A DNA stretch of 64,000 nucleotides, taken from Roseobacter sp. SK209-2-6 (lineage in GTDB: Bacteria > Pseudomonadota > Alphaproteobacteria > Rhodobacterales > Rhodobacteraceae). Numbering within the stretch: the first letter of the stretch is position 1; each line of letters starts with the position of its first letter. The stretch lies in NCBI RefSeq assembly GCF_000169455.1, contig NZ_AAYC01000004.1:248001-312000 (forward strand), written 5' to 3'. Shown one piece after another: positions 34,692 through 42,942 of this stretch. The notes below the pieces were generated by a model. The model did not search any database, was not told the origin of the DNA, and worked only from the letters and a program-made list of their open reading frames with translations. The translations under genes and the position numbers were made by a program.

Positions 34692-36146
34692 ATGTCTGAT
34701 GTTTCTTGCTCACCCCCGCCGTCACCTTCGCACTGGAAACCCAGCCCATTTGCCAATGCGGTCTCGGCGCTGAAACTTTGTTTCTTTTGCCGCCCGGATC
34801 GTGAGATCTCAGGGGGGCTGGCAGATGTAGCTGCAGCTTTCCTGATTTATCTATGTGCGCATATGGCAGCTTTGCTTGTTCCGGCACACAGCTACTTTGA
34901 ATGGAATATTACCATATACCCGGCCGGGGTTATCTTCCTTTTGGGAGAGGTCCTAGCCGAGGCTCTGCTTTTTGCCGGTCTGCTTGTCCTCATGCGCTAT
35001 AAGCTTCAGATTGGCAGCTTCTTTGTTGTCCTATTTGCGGCCTCTGCGGTTTCCAGTCTTCTGACGACATTTGTGTATTATATTCTTCCCACAATAATAC
35101 CAATGGAAGCACTTGGATATTGGGGGCTTATGGCTTTGGGGCTGATTGTTGGCAGCCTGCCATTTCTTATCGCGATGTCCGGGCTTGCGGCAGCGAATGG
35201 TGCGTCTTTCCGGGGGATCCCGACCGGAGGCTTGATCACCTGCATCCTGATGACCTTCTTTTATTCATCATACTTTTTTATCGAGCGAACGGACGTCTTT
35301 GTCCCCAACTATTCCTATGATGAGGAAGCCCAGGCTTTGGCATGGGAATACCCTGACCCCGAAGAAATCTACCCGCTGCAGCCAGAAATATTGGCGGGGA
35401 TGGCAAACAACCTGGCTGATCAGGTTCCAGGACAGATCGATCTCTATAGTTTGGTCGGCGCTGGCTATCCCGAACAGCAGGTGTTTCAACGTGAAGTGAC
35501 GGCCTTGTCCGCCCTATTGGAGCGCCGCTTTGAGGGCAAAAACCGGATCTTGCGTCTGGGCGCCAGTTTTCAGGATGCCAGCGCCTGGCCTCTGCTCAAC
35601 AGGACAAACCTGAACTCTGCTTTGCAGATGCTTGCGCAGAAAATGGACACCAGCGAGGACGTGCTGCTGCTCTATCTTACCTCCCACGGTAGGCCTGGGT
35701 CGATTTCGACTAGGTTCTCCGGGCTGAGCCATTCGGATCTGACTGCGAGTGAGGTCGCGGCGGCCTTGGATGCTTCGGGCATCCAGAAGGCAGTTGTTGT
35801 GATTTCCGCCTGCTATTCGGGCTCCTTTGTCGAAGATCTGGCAGGACCGAAGCGGCTGATCCTGACTGCTTCAGCGTCTGATCGCAATTCCTTTGGCTGC
35901 AGTGATGAGAATGAGTTTACAGATTGGGGTCGTGCCTTTGTTGCTGAAGCTCTCGCGCAAACGCATAACTTCCTGGCCGCAGCGGAAATCGCCCGCGATC
36001 TGGTGGCATCACGAGAAGCGGAGGCAGAGCAAACGCCTTCCTTGCCACAGATTTCTGCGGGAGAAGGCGTCTCGCAGTTTCTGCAGGGTTTGAGCCAGCG
36101 ATTTGAGCTTGCTGGGACTTCTACACGAGCCGCTGTCTCTCAATGA
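34692..36146 (+). CDS. Membrane C13-family (legumain-like) cysteine peptidase
   Basis: A 484-aa protein. Five hydrophobic helices (about 45-63, 78-101, 108-130, 143-163, 178-197) are followed by a periplasmic or cytoplasmic caspase-fold domain (about 250-470). The catalytic His332 is in LYLTSHGR and the nucleophile Cys374 in VVISACYSGSF, followed by the family segment LTASASDRNSFGC and a DWGRAF helix. Eukaryotic relatives are legumain and the GPI-transamidase subunit; the substrate of bacterial members is unknown. ATG 34692 has AAGG at 8 nt; a TTG at 34686 is less likely. Codons are less GC-biased than in its neighbours. Confidence 0.9.
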   Translation: MSDVSCSPPPSPSHWKPSPFANAVSALKLCFFCRPDREISGGLADVAAAFLIYLCAHMAALLVPAHSYFEWNITIYPAGVIFLLGEVLAEALLFAGLLVLMRYKLQIGSFFVVLFAASAVSSLLTTFVYYILPTIIPMEALGYWGLMALGLIVGSLPFLIAMSGLAAANGASFRGIPTGGLITCILMTFFYSSYFFIERTDVFVPNYSYDEEAQALAWEYPDPEEIYPLQPEILAGMANNLADQVPGQIDLYSLVGAGYPEQQVFQREVTALSALLERRFEGKNRILRLGASFQDASAWPLLNRTNLNSALQMLAQKMDTSEDVLLLYLTSHGRPGSISTRFSGLSHSDLTASEVAAALDASGIQKAVVVISACYSGSFVEDLAGPKRLILTASASDRNSFGCSDENEFTDWGRAFVAEALAQTHNFLAAAEIARDLVASREAEAEQTPSLPQISAGEGVSQFLQGLSQRFELAGTSTRAAVSQ

Positions 36147-36171
36147 GGCAGCGTCGAGACTGCTGAGGCAA

Positions 36172-37323
36172 TCAATCCGTCCCGGCCTGCGCGCCGGGCA
36201 TTGGATTTTGGGCCTTGTTATAGGCTTTCCAGTCGGTCACTTCTGGGTAATGCATCTGCCGCCAGCGGCGTACGCGCGGGTTCATTACCCGACGCCACAG
36301 GGGCGGGATCATCGCCGCAATGGTCATCACCGGATAGCCATAGGGCAGCTGCGGTGCATTCGCGGTGGTATAGTTCTGCAACAGCGGAAACCGTCGGTCC
36401 GGGCGGTAGTGGTGGTCTGAGTGGCGCTGCAGGTTGATCAGCAGCCAGTTTGAGGCCTTATGCGCCGCGTTCCAGCTGTGATGCGGGCGCACGTGCTCAT
36501 ATTTACCCTCGCCCAAATGTTTGCGCGTCAGACCGTAGTGTTCGACATAATTCACCAGCTCCAGCTGCCATATGGCGACACCGGCCTGCACCATGAACAG
36601 CAGTACTCCGGTGAGGCCACCCAAAAGCGCCGCCAACAGCAGCATCCCCCCCTGCAGGGCCCAATAGCGGAAAAACGGGTTGGAGCCATGGCTCCAGGGC
36701 AGGTCTTTCTTTGCCAGCTTTTCCCGTTCAGCGCGGAAGGCGGAGTGCAGGCTCTGGCGCAGAACCCGGGGGTAAAAGCGGTGAAAACCTTCGTTGTAGC
36801 GCGCAGTCACCGGGTCACGCGGTGTGCCAACATAGCGGTGATGCACCAGAAGGTGTTCTGAGCGGAAATGCGAGTAAAGCACCATGGCCAGCAGAATATC
36901 CCCCAGCCAGCGCTCCAGTCGGTTGCGCTGATGCATCAGCTCATGGCTGTAGTTGATCCCGACAGTGCCGCTGATCACGCCCATTCCGAAGAAGACGCCG
37001 AATTTTTCCAGCCCGCCCAGGTGCTCTGCCTGGACGGTATAGGCGATGAGGCCAAAGAGTGTCACGAATTGCAGCGGCACCCAGGTGCTGGTCAGCAGCC
37101 GATACCAAAAGAGATCCTCGTCCGGGGTTTCAGGATCCGCGTTTTCCAAATTGAGACCAAATATGCCGTCCAGGGCGGCAAAGAGATACCAGGTCACCAA
37201 GGGCACCAGCAAGAGCATCCAGCCCCCCTGCGTTGCGCCGAACCACAGGAGAGGCAGCAACAGGAAAGACAGCCAGAAGGGCAGCGCGGATTGCCAGCGG
37301 CGCAGATGGTCAGAGGCGGTCAT
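36172..37323 (-). CDS. AlkB-type alkane/fatty-acid membrane hydroxylase
   Basis: A 383-aa integral-membrane non-haem diiron monooxygenase. The histidine boxes are complete: SHELMH (126-131), EHLLVHH (156-162) and HSDHH (301-305), together with the alkane-hydroxylase signature NYVEHYGL (258-265). About six membrane helices fit the family (P. putida AlkB has 401 aa). It hydroxylates terminal methyl groups of alkanes or similar chains using rubredoxin electrons; no rubredoxin is encoded nearby. GGAG precedes ATG 37323 at 7 nt. It converges with the C13 gene and is 107 bp downstream of mutY. Confidence 0.93.
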   Translation of the reverse strand: MTASDHLRRWQSALPFWLSFLLLPLLWFGATQGGWMLLLVPLVTWYLFAALDGIFGLNLENADPETPDEDLFWYRLLTSTWVPLQFVTLFGLIAYTVQAEHLGGLEKFGVFFGMGVISGTVGINYSHELMHQRNRLERWLGDILLAMVLYSHFRSEHLLVHHRYVGTPRDPVTARYNEGFHRFYPRVLRQSLHSAFRAEREKLAKKDLPWSHGSNPFFRYWALQGGMLLLAALLGGLTGVLLFMVQAGVAIWQLELVNYVEHYGLTRKHLGEGKYEHVRPHHSWNAAHKASNWLLINLQRHSDHHYRPDRRFPLLQNYTTANAPQLPYGYPVMTIAAMIPPLWRRVMNPRVRRWRQMHYPEVTDWKAYNKAQNPMPGAQAGTD

Positions 37324-37430
37324 TCAGGATCTCCGGTTTCAAATCGGGGGTCTGCATCGAGAACTGCGAAGTACTTGTTGTGCAAGCTAAGCATTATTGC
37401 AGTGAAACCCAAGGTCAGCTGGAGGCTGAT

Positions 37431-38495
37431 TTATTGACCGCGCCAGAGATCAAAGGCCTTGCGCATCACCGTGGGCAGATCACCGGGCCGAAAGGCGTGG
37501 CGCGGTAGCAGTTCCTGGTTGTCTTCCGGCGCGTGATCTTCTGGCAGTTCCGCATGCAGAACCCGCAGGATCAGATGGAAATGGGTAAAGGTATGGCGGA
37601 CCTCGCCGCCAATATCCTGCCATTCAGCCTCGAATGGCGGCGCAGGGGTAGGGGTCTCTCCCCAATCGGATCCTGGCCAGCCCAGCATTCCTCCCAGCAA
37701 CCCTTTGTCCGGGCGCCGCTCCAACAGCCAAGCGCCAGAGGGGGAGCGGGCAAGATAGACCATGCCCTGCCGGGTGGGTTTTGGCTTTTTGGGGGTCTTC
37801 TTGGGTAGTTCCGCTGCAGTTCCCGCGATCCGTGCAGCACAGGGCTCTCGCCAGGGACAGATACCACAAGCGGGAGACTTAGGCGTGCAGATGGTGGCAC
37901 CCAGATCCATCACCGCCTGGGCATAATCACCGGGGCGTGTGCTGGGGGTCAGGGTAGCTGCATGTCCTCGCAGCAGCTCTTTGGAGCCAGGCAGGGGGTC
38001 ATGAATGTCATGCAGCCGGGCCATGACCCGCTCCACATTGCCATCCAGAACGGTCTCTGCCCGGTCAAAGGCGATCGAAGCGATGGCCGCCGCCGTATAG
38101 GGGCCGATGCCGGGGAGCTTGAGTAACTCTGCATAGCTATCGGGAAATGCGCCGCCCAGATCCTGCGCGACCACGCGGGCGCATTTCAGCAGGTTGCGGG
38201 CGCGGGCGTAATAGCCAAGGCCTGCCCATTCCGCCATGACATCGGCGTCCTCGGCATTTGCCAGATCCACAACACTGGGCCAGCGAGCAGTGAAGCGCTG
38301 AAAATACTCGATTACTGCCGCCACAGTGGTCTGTTGCAACATCACCTCACTCAGCCAGACCCGATAGGGATCTGGCTCATGGCCCGCCAAACGGTCCAGT
38401 GGCGGCACCCGCCAAGGCATCTTGCGCGCATGCTTGTCATACCAGCTGAGCAGGTCGTTGCTCATACCCTCTGTTCTATCGCTTAGATCACGCAT
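37431..38495 (-). CDS. mutY: A/G-specific adenine DNA glycosylase
   Basis: A 354-aa HhH-GPD glycosylase that removes adenine opposite 8-oxoguanine. It contains the catalytic Glu in SEVMLQQTT, the helix-hairpin-helix LPGIGPYTAAAI, Asp in VLDGNVERV, the 4Fe-4S ligands C-x6-C-x2-C-x5-C (CTPKSPACGICPWREPC), and a C-terminal MutT-like domain ending in the region with HTFTHFHL. ATG 38495 has GGAG at 8 nt; ATG 38465 would start closer to SWYDKHARKMPWR. It is divergent from the DciA-like gene. Confidence 0.95.
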   Translation of the reverse strand: MRDLSDRTEGMSNDLLSWYDKHARKMPWRVPPLDRLAGHEPDPYRVWLSEVMLQQTTVAAVIEYFQRFTARWPSVVDLANAEDADVMAEWAGLGYYARARNLLKCARVVAQDLGGAFPDSYAELLKLPGIGPYTAAAIASIAFDRAETVLDGNVERVMARLHDIHDPLPGSKELLRGHAATLTPSTRPGDYAQAVMDLGATICTPKSPACGICPWREPCAARIAGTAAELPKKTPKKPKPTRQGMVYLARSPSGAWLLERRPDKGLLGGMLGWPGSDWGETPTPAPPFEAEWQDIGGEVRHTFTHFHLILRVLHAELPEDHAPEDNQELLPRHAFRPGDLPTVMRKAFDLWRGQ

Positions 38496-38579
38496 TCGTT
38501 ACGCTCCGCTTCATCGGGTAATCTGGCCTCTTCAACTGGACCCTTTACATTAGGGGGATGAGTCACGCAAAACCAAGTT

Positions 38580-39107
38580 ATGGCATTTCGGCGCAGCACC
38601 ACACGCGGGTTCGCAAGAACCTCCCGGCTCCTCAATGAGCAAATCCGCAAAGCAGGCGAAAGCCGCGGCTTTGCGGTCTCGCGGCTATTGACCCATTGGG
38701 AGGAGATCGCGGGGGCGGATCTGGCCGCCATGGCCCGACCGGTAAAGGTCGGCTACGGGCGCAGCGGCTTTGGCGCGACGCTGACGGTTCTGACCACCGG
38801 CGCCTACGCGCCGATGCTGGATATGCAAAAGGAAAAGCTGCGGGCCAAGGTGAATGCGGTTTATGGCTATAACGCCATATCAAAGGTCTGGATCACCCAG
38901 ACAGCCCCGACAGGTTTTGCTGAGGGCCAGGCAGATTTCAAATATGCCCCAAAGGTGCAAAAGCCGGTGGAGGCAGACCCAAAGGCCCGCGCAGAGGCCG
39001 CGCGGACTGCCGAAGGGGTTGAAAACGAAGACTTGCGCGCCGCCCTGGAACGGCTGGGGCGCAATGTGCTGACAAAACAGAAAACTCTACGAAAGAGGTA
39101 TGAATGA
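38580..39107 (+). CDS. DciA-like (DUF721) protein
   Basis: A 175-aa protein whose N-terminal 95 residues form the DUF721/DciA domain (FAVSRLLTHWEEIAGADLAAMARPVKVGYG, then LTVLTTGAYAPMLDMQKEKLRAKVN). The C-terminal tail is charged and probably disordered. DciA proteins help load the replicative helicase in bacteria lacking DnaC. ATG 38580 has no good Shine-Dalgarno; a strong GGGGG precedes an out-of-frame ATG at 38558. It is coupled to the DsbA-like gene by ATGA. Confidence 0.85.
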   Translation: MAFRRSTTRGFARTSRLLNEQIRKAGESRGFAVSRLLTHWEEIAGADLAAMARPVKVGYGRSGFGATLTVLTTGAYAPMLDMQKEKLRAKVNAVYGYNAISKVWITQTAPTGFAEGQADFKYAPKVQKPVEADPKARAEAARTAEGVENEDLRAALERLGRNVLTKQKTLRKRYE

Positions 39108-39775
39108 CCCGTCTCATGTCCGGCCTGTGCGCCGCGGTGGCTCTGGCTGCCGGAACCTATGCGCTGAGCAGCTTTAACAGCCAAAGCCGCCTGCCCGAGA
39201 ACCCGCTGATCGGGGCGGCCCATGCCCAGGAAGCAGAGGTCGACACTTCGAGCATCACCGAGATGGTGCTGGGGGCCGAAGACGCACCGGTTACCCTGAT
39301 CGAATATGCCTCTTACACCTGCCCGCATTGCGCCAGCTTTCACAACACGGTCTTCAAGCAGCTAAAGGAAGACTACATCGACAGCGGCAAGGTGCGCTTT
39401 ATCTACCGTGAGGTCTATTTCGACCGCTACGGCCTCTGGGCTTCGATGATCGCGCGTTGCGGTGGCCCCGAGAAGTTCTTTGGGGTCTCCGATCTGATCT
39501 ACAAGGGTCAGTCCGAATGGGCCCGAGCCGGTGGCGCCACAGAAATCGTCGATGAGCTGCGCAAGATCGGCCGTCTGTCCGGTCTGGAGAATGAAACGCT
39601 GGAAGCCTGTCTTCAGGACGGCGCCAAAGCGCAGACCCTGGTGACCTGGTATCAGGAACATGCAACCAAGGACGGCATCCAGTCGACCCCTTCCTTTATC
39701 CTGAATGGAGAGTTGATCGGCAACCAGTCCTATGAAAGCTTCAAAGAGCTGCTGGACGCGGAGCTGAACGGCTAA
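39104..39775 (+). CDS. DsbA-family periplasmic thiol oxidoreductase
   Basis: A 223-aa thioredoxin-fold protein. An N-terminal signal ends at AHAQ (about 42), the active site is CPHC (Cys73-Cys76) after ITEMVLGAEDAPVTLIEYASYT, and the cis-Pro segment STPSFILNG lies near the C-terminus. It is a disulfide oxidase or isomerase of the DsbA/BdbD kind acting on exported proteins. The ATG overlaps the stop of the DciA-like gene, a conserved alphaproteobacterial pair. Confidence 0.93.
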   Translation: MTRLMSGLCAAVALAAGTYALSSFNSQSRLPENPLIGAAHAQEAEVDTSSITEMVLGAEDAPVTLIEYASYTCPHCASFHNTVFKQLKEDYIDSGKVRFIYREVYFDRYGLWASMIARCGGPEKFFGVSDLIYKGQSEWARAGGATEIVDELRKIGRLSGLENETLEACLQDGAKAQTLVTWYQEHATKDGIQSTPSFILNGELIGNQSYESFKELLDAELNG

Positions 39776-39840
39776 AAAGCGGATACCTTCGCAAGGTGAA
39801 ACCTTTGCGAAGTGGGTACTTTACCAACTAAATTCAGAGG

Positions 39841-39867
39841 AGCCCGGTTGAATGGCCGGGCTTTTTC
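39841..39867 (+). terminator. Rho-independent terminator after the DsbA-like gene
   Basis: A 7-bp stem AGCCCGG / CCGGGCT (39841-39847 with 39856-39862) continues into TTTTT. A second, imperfect hairpin with a 1-nt bulge (CTTCGCAAGGT / ACCTTTGCGAAG, 39788-39812) precedes it just after the stop codon. Confidence 0.9.
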
Positions 39868-39948
39868 TATTTTGCCTGTCTAGCAAGCATGTGTGGGCGC
39901 GGGAAATCGGAACAAGCCGTTTAGCAGAGAAACCTGTTAGTCGGATAA

Positions 39949-40953
39949 CTAGTCGGGTGGCGGAGCCACGGACTTGATGAGGTCCAATAGCTGCTCTTCT
40001 TCTGCGACTTGCAGCCGGACCGGCAGGGTTATCACCTTGCTGCGGAAGCTATCGGGCAGGCGCACGGCATCTTTTTCCGTGGTGACCAGCTGCGCCTGGC
40101 GCAGCTTGGCCTCGCTCTCCAACCGGTTCATCAGGGCCGTGGTCAGCGGCTGGTGATCCTCCAGAGCTTCGGCGCGAATGACCTCAGCCCCCAAGCCACG
40201 CAGGGTGGCAAAGAACTTCTCGGGGTAACCGATCCCGGCAAAGGCCAGTACCCGCGTGCCTTGCCAGGGCATCCCGGTCTGCAAGGGCTCCAGTGTGGCG
40301 GTGATATGTGGCTTGCCTTGCAGCTTCGCGCCCCAAGTCTGGTGAAATGTGCTCTGGGCCTTGTCACTGCCAAGAGAGAGCACCAGACCTCCGCGAGCCA
40401 TCCCCACTGGCACCGGTTCGCGCAGGGGGCCTGCGGGCAGGCAGCGCCCATTGCCAAATCCGCGCTGGGCATCCACCACGATAATGGAGAGATCCTTTTG
40501 CACCGCGGGGTTTTGGAAGCCATCATCCAGCAGGATCACGGTAGCCCCCGCCGCGTCGGCCTCTCGCACACCTGCGGCCCGGTCCTTGGCAACCCAGACC
40601 TCCCCAAAAGCAGCCAGCAGCAAAGGCTCATCACCGCAATCCGCAGCTTTGTGGGTGCCAGGCTCGACTTGAACCGGCCCTAGCAGGCTGCCGCCGTAGC
40701 CTCGGGTTACCACATGGGGGTCATGGCCTATGTTGCGCAGAGCTTCCATCAGCCAGATCACGGTTGGGGTCTTGCCGGTGCCGCCGGCATTGATATTGCC
40801 GATGCAGATGACAGGGACATCTGCCTTTAGCCCAGCGGTGCTGCGCAGGCGCTTGGCTGTTGCCGCAGCATAGAGCCACCCCAAAGGCGCCAATAGGCTG
40901 GCCCGTAGGTCAAAGGCGTTTGGCGGTTTGTTCCAGAATTCAGGGGGCCGCAT
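39949..40953 (-). CDS. lpxK: Tetraacyldisaccharide 4'-kinase
   Basis: A 334-aa membrane-associated kinase that phosphorylates the 4' position of the lipid A disaccharide. The N-terminal hydrophobic segment ([14 protein letters not shown]) is followed by the Walker-type P-loop GGTGKTPT (57-64), and DDGFQNP carries the catalytic acidic residues. The start overlaps the 3' end of the Kdo-transferase gene by 14 bp, consistent with a lipid A operon (leftward pmbA-cysQ-waaA-lpxK). Confidence 0.95.
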   Translation of the reverse strand: MRPPEFWNKPPNAFDLRASLLAPLGWLYAAATAKRLRSTAGLKADVPVICIGNINAGGTGKTPTVIWLMEALRNIGHDPHVVTRGYGGSLLGPVQVEPGTHKAADCGDEPLLLAAFGEVWVAKDRAAGVREADAAGATVILLDDGFQNPAVQKDLSIIVVDAQRGFGNGRCLPAGPLREPVPVGMARGGLVLSLGSDKAQSTFHQTWGAKLQGKPHITATLEPLQTGMPWQGTRVLAFAGIGYPEKFFATLRGLGAEVIRAEALEDHQPLTTALMNRLESEAKLRQAQLVTTEKDAVRLPDSFRSKVITLPVRLQVAEEEQLLDLIKSVAPPPD

Positions 40954-42112
40954 GGCTCTCCTCGCGCATGTCTAGGATATCTTGGACCAGTTCAATCAGC
41001 TGGTCGGTCATTTCGGCCCCGGCAGTCACGGCTTTCCATCCTGCCAGTGCCATTTCAGCGGCTTTGTCCGGGGAGGAGAGCTGAATGATCTGTCGCGACA
41101 GCTCTTTGGAATTTCGCACCGGGGCGGTTGCGCCGGCCTGATCCAGGTGGTGGTAACTGCTCTTGTACAGGCCGGTGCCGGGGCCATGCAGAGCGACAGA
41201 GCCCAATGCCAGCGCATCCAGTGGCGATTGACCTGGTAGATGCGCAAAGAGGCTGCCGCCCATTAGGGTAACCGGCGCCAGACGATACCACAGGCCTAGC
41301 TCTTCGGGGCCGGCGACTAGAACCTGGGTATAGTCATCGGGAAGTTCGCCACTGTCCCAATCGGCGCATTGCAGGCCGCTGGCCTGGATCAGGCTTTTGG
41401 CACGTTGTTGGCTGTCCTCGCTGTCTAGCGTCAGGATCAGCAGGAGCCGGTGCAAAAGGCGCAGCGCACCGCGATGGCCTTCCAGCATAAAGGGCACTTC
41501 CTCCAGCTGCGCCTGAGCGGCCAGCCAGACCGGACGCCCGCCCAGGTCTTTCTGCATCTGACCAAGCTCATCCGCATTGCAGCCGGGTGGCATTGTCGCG
41601 GGCCCAAGGGAGGAGACGCGCTTAACCCGATTGGAGTGGATGCCACTTTTGATCAACTGGGCCCGCACTGTCGGTGAGGGCGTGAGGATCTGTTCAAAAC
41701 CAGAGAACATGCGATAGCGCTGGTCTGGCAGCCAACGCATTTTCCGCTCTGGCATCTCATCATCAAGGATATCCACCAAGAGGGCAGAGATCTGCATTTC
41801 GCGCATCTGCCGCAACATGTTGCGCCGCAGGCCCCCTCCCGCCCAAAGACAGAGATCCGGGCGCCAGTGGTTCAAAAACCGCTTTGCCGCAGCGCTTTGA
41901 TCCGGTGGCAGAACACCATGAGCCAGATCGCAGCCCTCCACCGGGGGCACCGTGCCCATGTCATCTTCCCAGGTGGCGATCACCATCAGGTCGGGTCTCA
42001 TGGACTTTAGCCGATGCCCCGCATCGCAGAGCGCCAGATAGCGTTCCTGGGTGGTGGCATGAAGCCAGAGCACTTCGCCGTCGGGGCGCAGACTTGTCTG
42101 ATAGCTTGCCAC
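40940..42112 (-). CDS. Kdo transferase-like glycosyltransferase (WaaA/KdtA family, divergent)
   Basis: A 390-aa GT30-type protein that would add Kdo to lipid A precursor. The N-terminal domain has WLHATTQE, aligning with the HxxSVGE block and its catalytic Glu. The C-terminal GT-B half has [26 protein letters not shown], the family CMP-Kdo-binding region. It lacks the N-terminal membrane anchor and about 40 residues found in E. coli WaaA (425 aa). The start is GTG at 42112 with GAGG upstream; no ATG is available in frame before it. Context with lpxK supports the role, although sequence divergence leaves some doubt. Confidence 0.82.
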   Translation of the reverse strand: MASYQTSLRPDGEVLWLHATTQERYLALCDAGHRLKSMRPDLMVIATWEDDMGTVPPVEGCDLAHGVLPPDQSAAAKRFLNHWRPDLCLWAGGGLRRNMLRQMREMQISALLVDILDDEMPERKMRWLPDQRYRMFSGFEQILTPSPTVRAQLIKSGIHSNRVKRVSSLGPATMPPGCNADELGQMQKDLGGRPVWLAAQAQLEEVPFMLEGHRGALRLLHRLLLILTLDSEDSQQRAKSLIQASGLQCADWDSGELPDDYTQVLVAGPEELGLWYRLAPVTLMGGSLFAHLPGQSPLDALALGSVALHGPGTGLYKSSYHHLDQAGATAPVRNSKELSRQIIQLSSPDKAAEMALAGWKAVTAGAEMTDQLIELVQDILDMREESHAAP

Positions 42113-42135
42113 CGGTCAGGACCTCTGCGCGGGCG

Positions 42136-42942
42136 TCATTGGCTGCGGATGCCGGGACCCTCAGGGTCCAGAGCATCGCTGAGGGATTGATGCACCAGGG
42201 GGGCTGCGGCAATGACCCCTTCCAGCAAAGGCGTCGCATTGTTGAATTGCAGCGTTTTGCCAAAACGATCACTGATGCGCCCACCGGATTCGCGCAGGAT
42301 CAGATCACCCGCAGCGATGTCCCATTCCCAGCTGGGACGCAGAGTGAGCATGGCCCCGGAGCGGCCATCCGCCACCCGTGCCAGCCGATAGGCCAGCGAG
42401 GGACGATAGCTGCGTTGAAAGGCCGGGGGCTCACCTCCGCGCCAGTGTTTTGCCTCCAGGTTGGGCTTTGCAGTCAGCACCTCGGATGTTTCCAAGGACG
42501 CTTTTGGGGAAACCTCCAGCCTGTGTCCGTTGCAATAGGCCCCTTGGCCTTTCGCAGCAGAGTAAAGCCGCCCGCGCTGTGGCAGGTAGATCACCGCCGC
42601 CACGACCTCCCCCTGCTCAGCAATGGCCAGCGCATGGGCCCAGGTTCTGGAGCCATTGGCAAAACTGCGGGTGCCATCAATCGGGTCGATGATAAAGACG
42701 CGCTCCTTGCCCAGGCGATCCGCACTGTCGTCGCTTTCCTCGGATAGCCAGCCATAGTCTGGACGCGCCTTTTGCAGAAACCCCTCGAGATAGGCGTTCA
42801 CTGCCAGATCCGCTTCGGTCACTGGCCCTTGTCCATCGGGCTTGTCCCAACTCTTGGCGGTGGGGCCCGAATAGCGTGTAGCGATATCTCCAGAGGCCTC
42901 TGCGGCCTCAATCAGAAGGGAGAGGTCATCAGCTGCCGGCAA
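42136..42942 (-). CDS. CysQ/inositol monophosphatase-family phosphatase
   Basis: A 268-aa lithium-sensitive-phosphatase-fold enzyme. The metal motif DPIDGTRSF and upstream LSEESDD bind Mg, and WEWDIAAGDLIL is the second signature. This type acts on 3'-phosphoadenosine 5'-phosphate or inositol phosphates; its place among envelope genes is typical of roseobacters. Translation appears to begin at TTG 42942 with AGGG at 8 nt. It overlaps the 3' end of pmbA by 14 bp. Confidence 0.9.
   Translation of the reverse strand: MPAADDLSLLIEAAEASGDIATRYSGPTAKSWDKPDGQGPVTEADLAVNAYLEGFLQKARPDYGWLSEESDDSADRLGKERVFIIDPIDGTRSFANGSRTWAHALAIAEQGEVVAAVIYLPQRGRLYSAAKGQGAYCNGHRLEVSPKASLETSEVLTAKPNLEAKHWRGGEPPAFQRSYRPSLAYRLARVADGRSGAMLTLRPSWEWDIAAGDLILRESGGRISDRFGKTLQFNNATPLLEGVIAAAPLVHQSLSDALDPEGPGIRSQ

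Noticed and set aside
33216-36146. Pycsar-type phage-defence pair (cyclase plus effector)
   Set aside because: The cyclase is a six-TM sensor-type enzyme, the protease has no cyclic-nucleotide-binding domain, and no other defence genes are near. Kept only as a general signalling-pair hypothesis.
36103-36420. 105-aa frame bridging the C13 and alkB genes
   Set aside because: It overlaps both convergent genes out of frame and reads as antisense of the AlkB C-terminus.
38558-38638. 26-codon frame (ATG after GGGGG) overlapping the DciA-like start
   Set aside because: It could be a leader peptide, but the short length and lack of conserved features do not support calling it.
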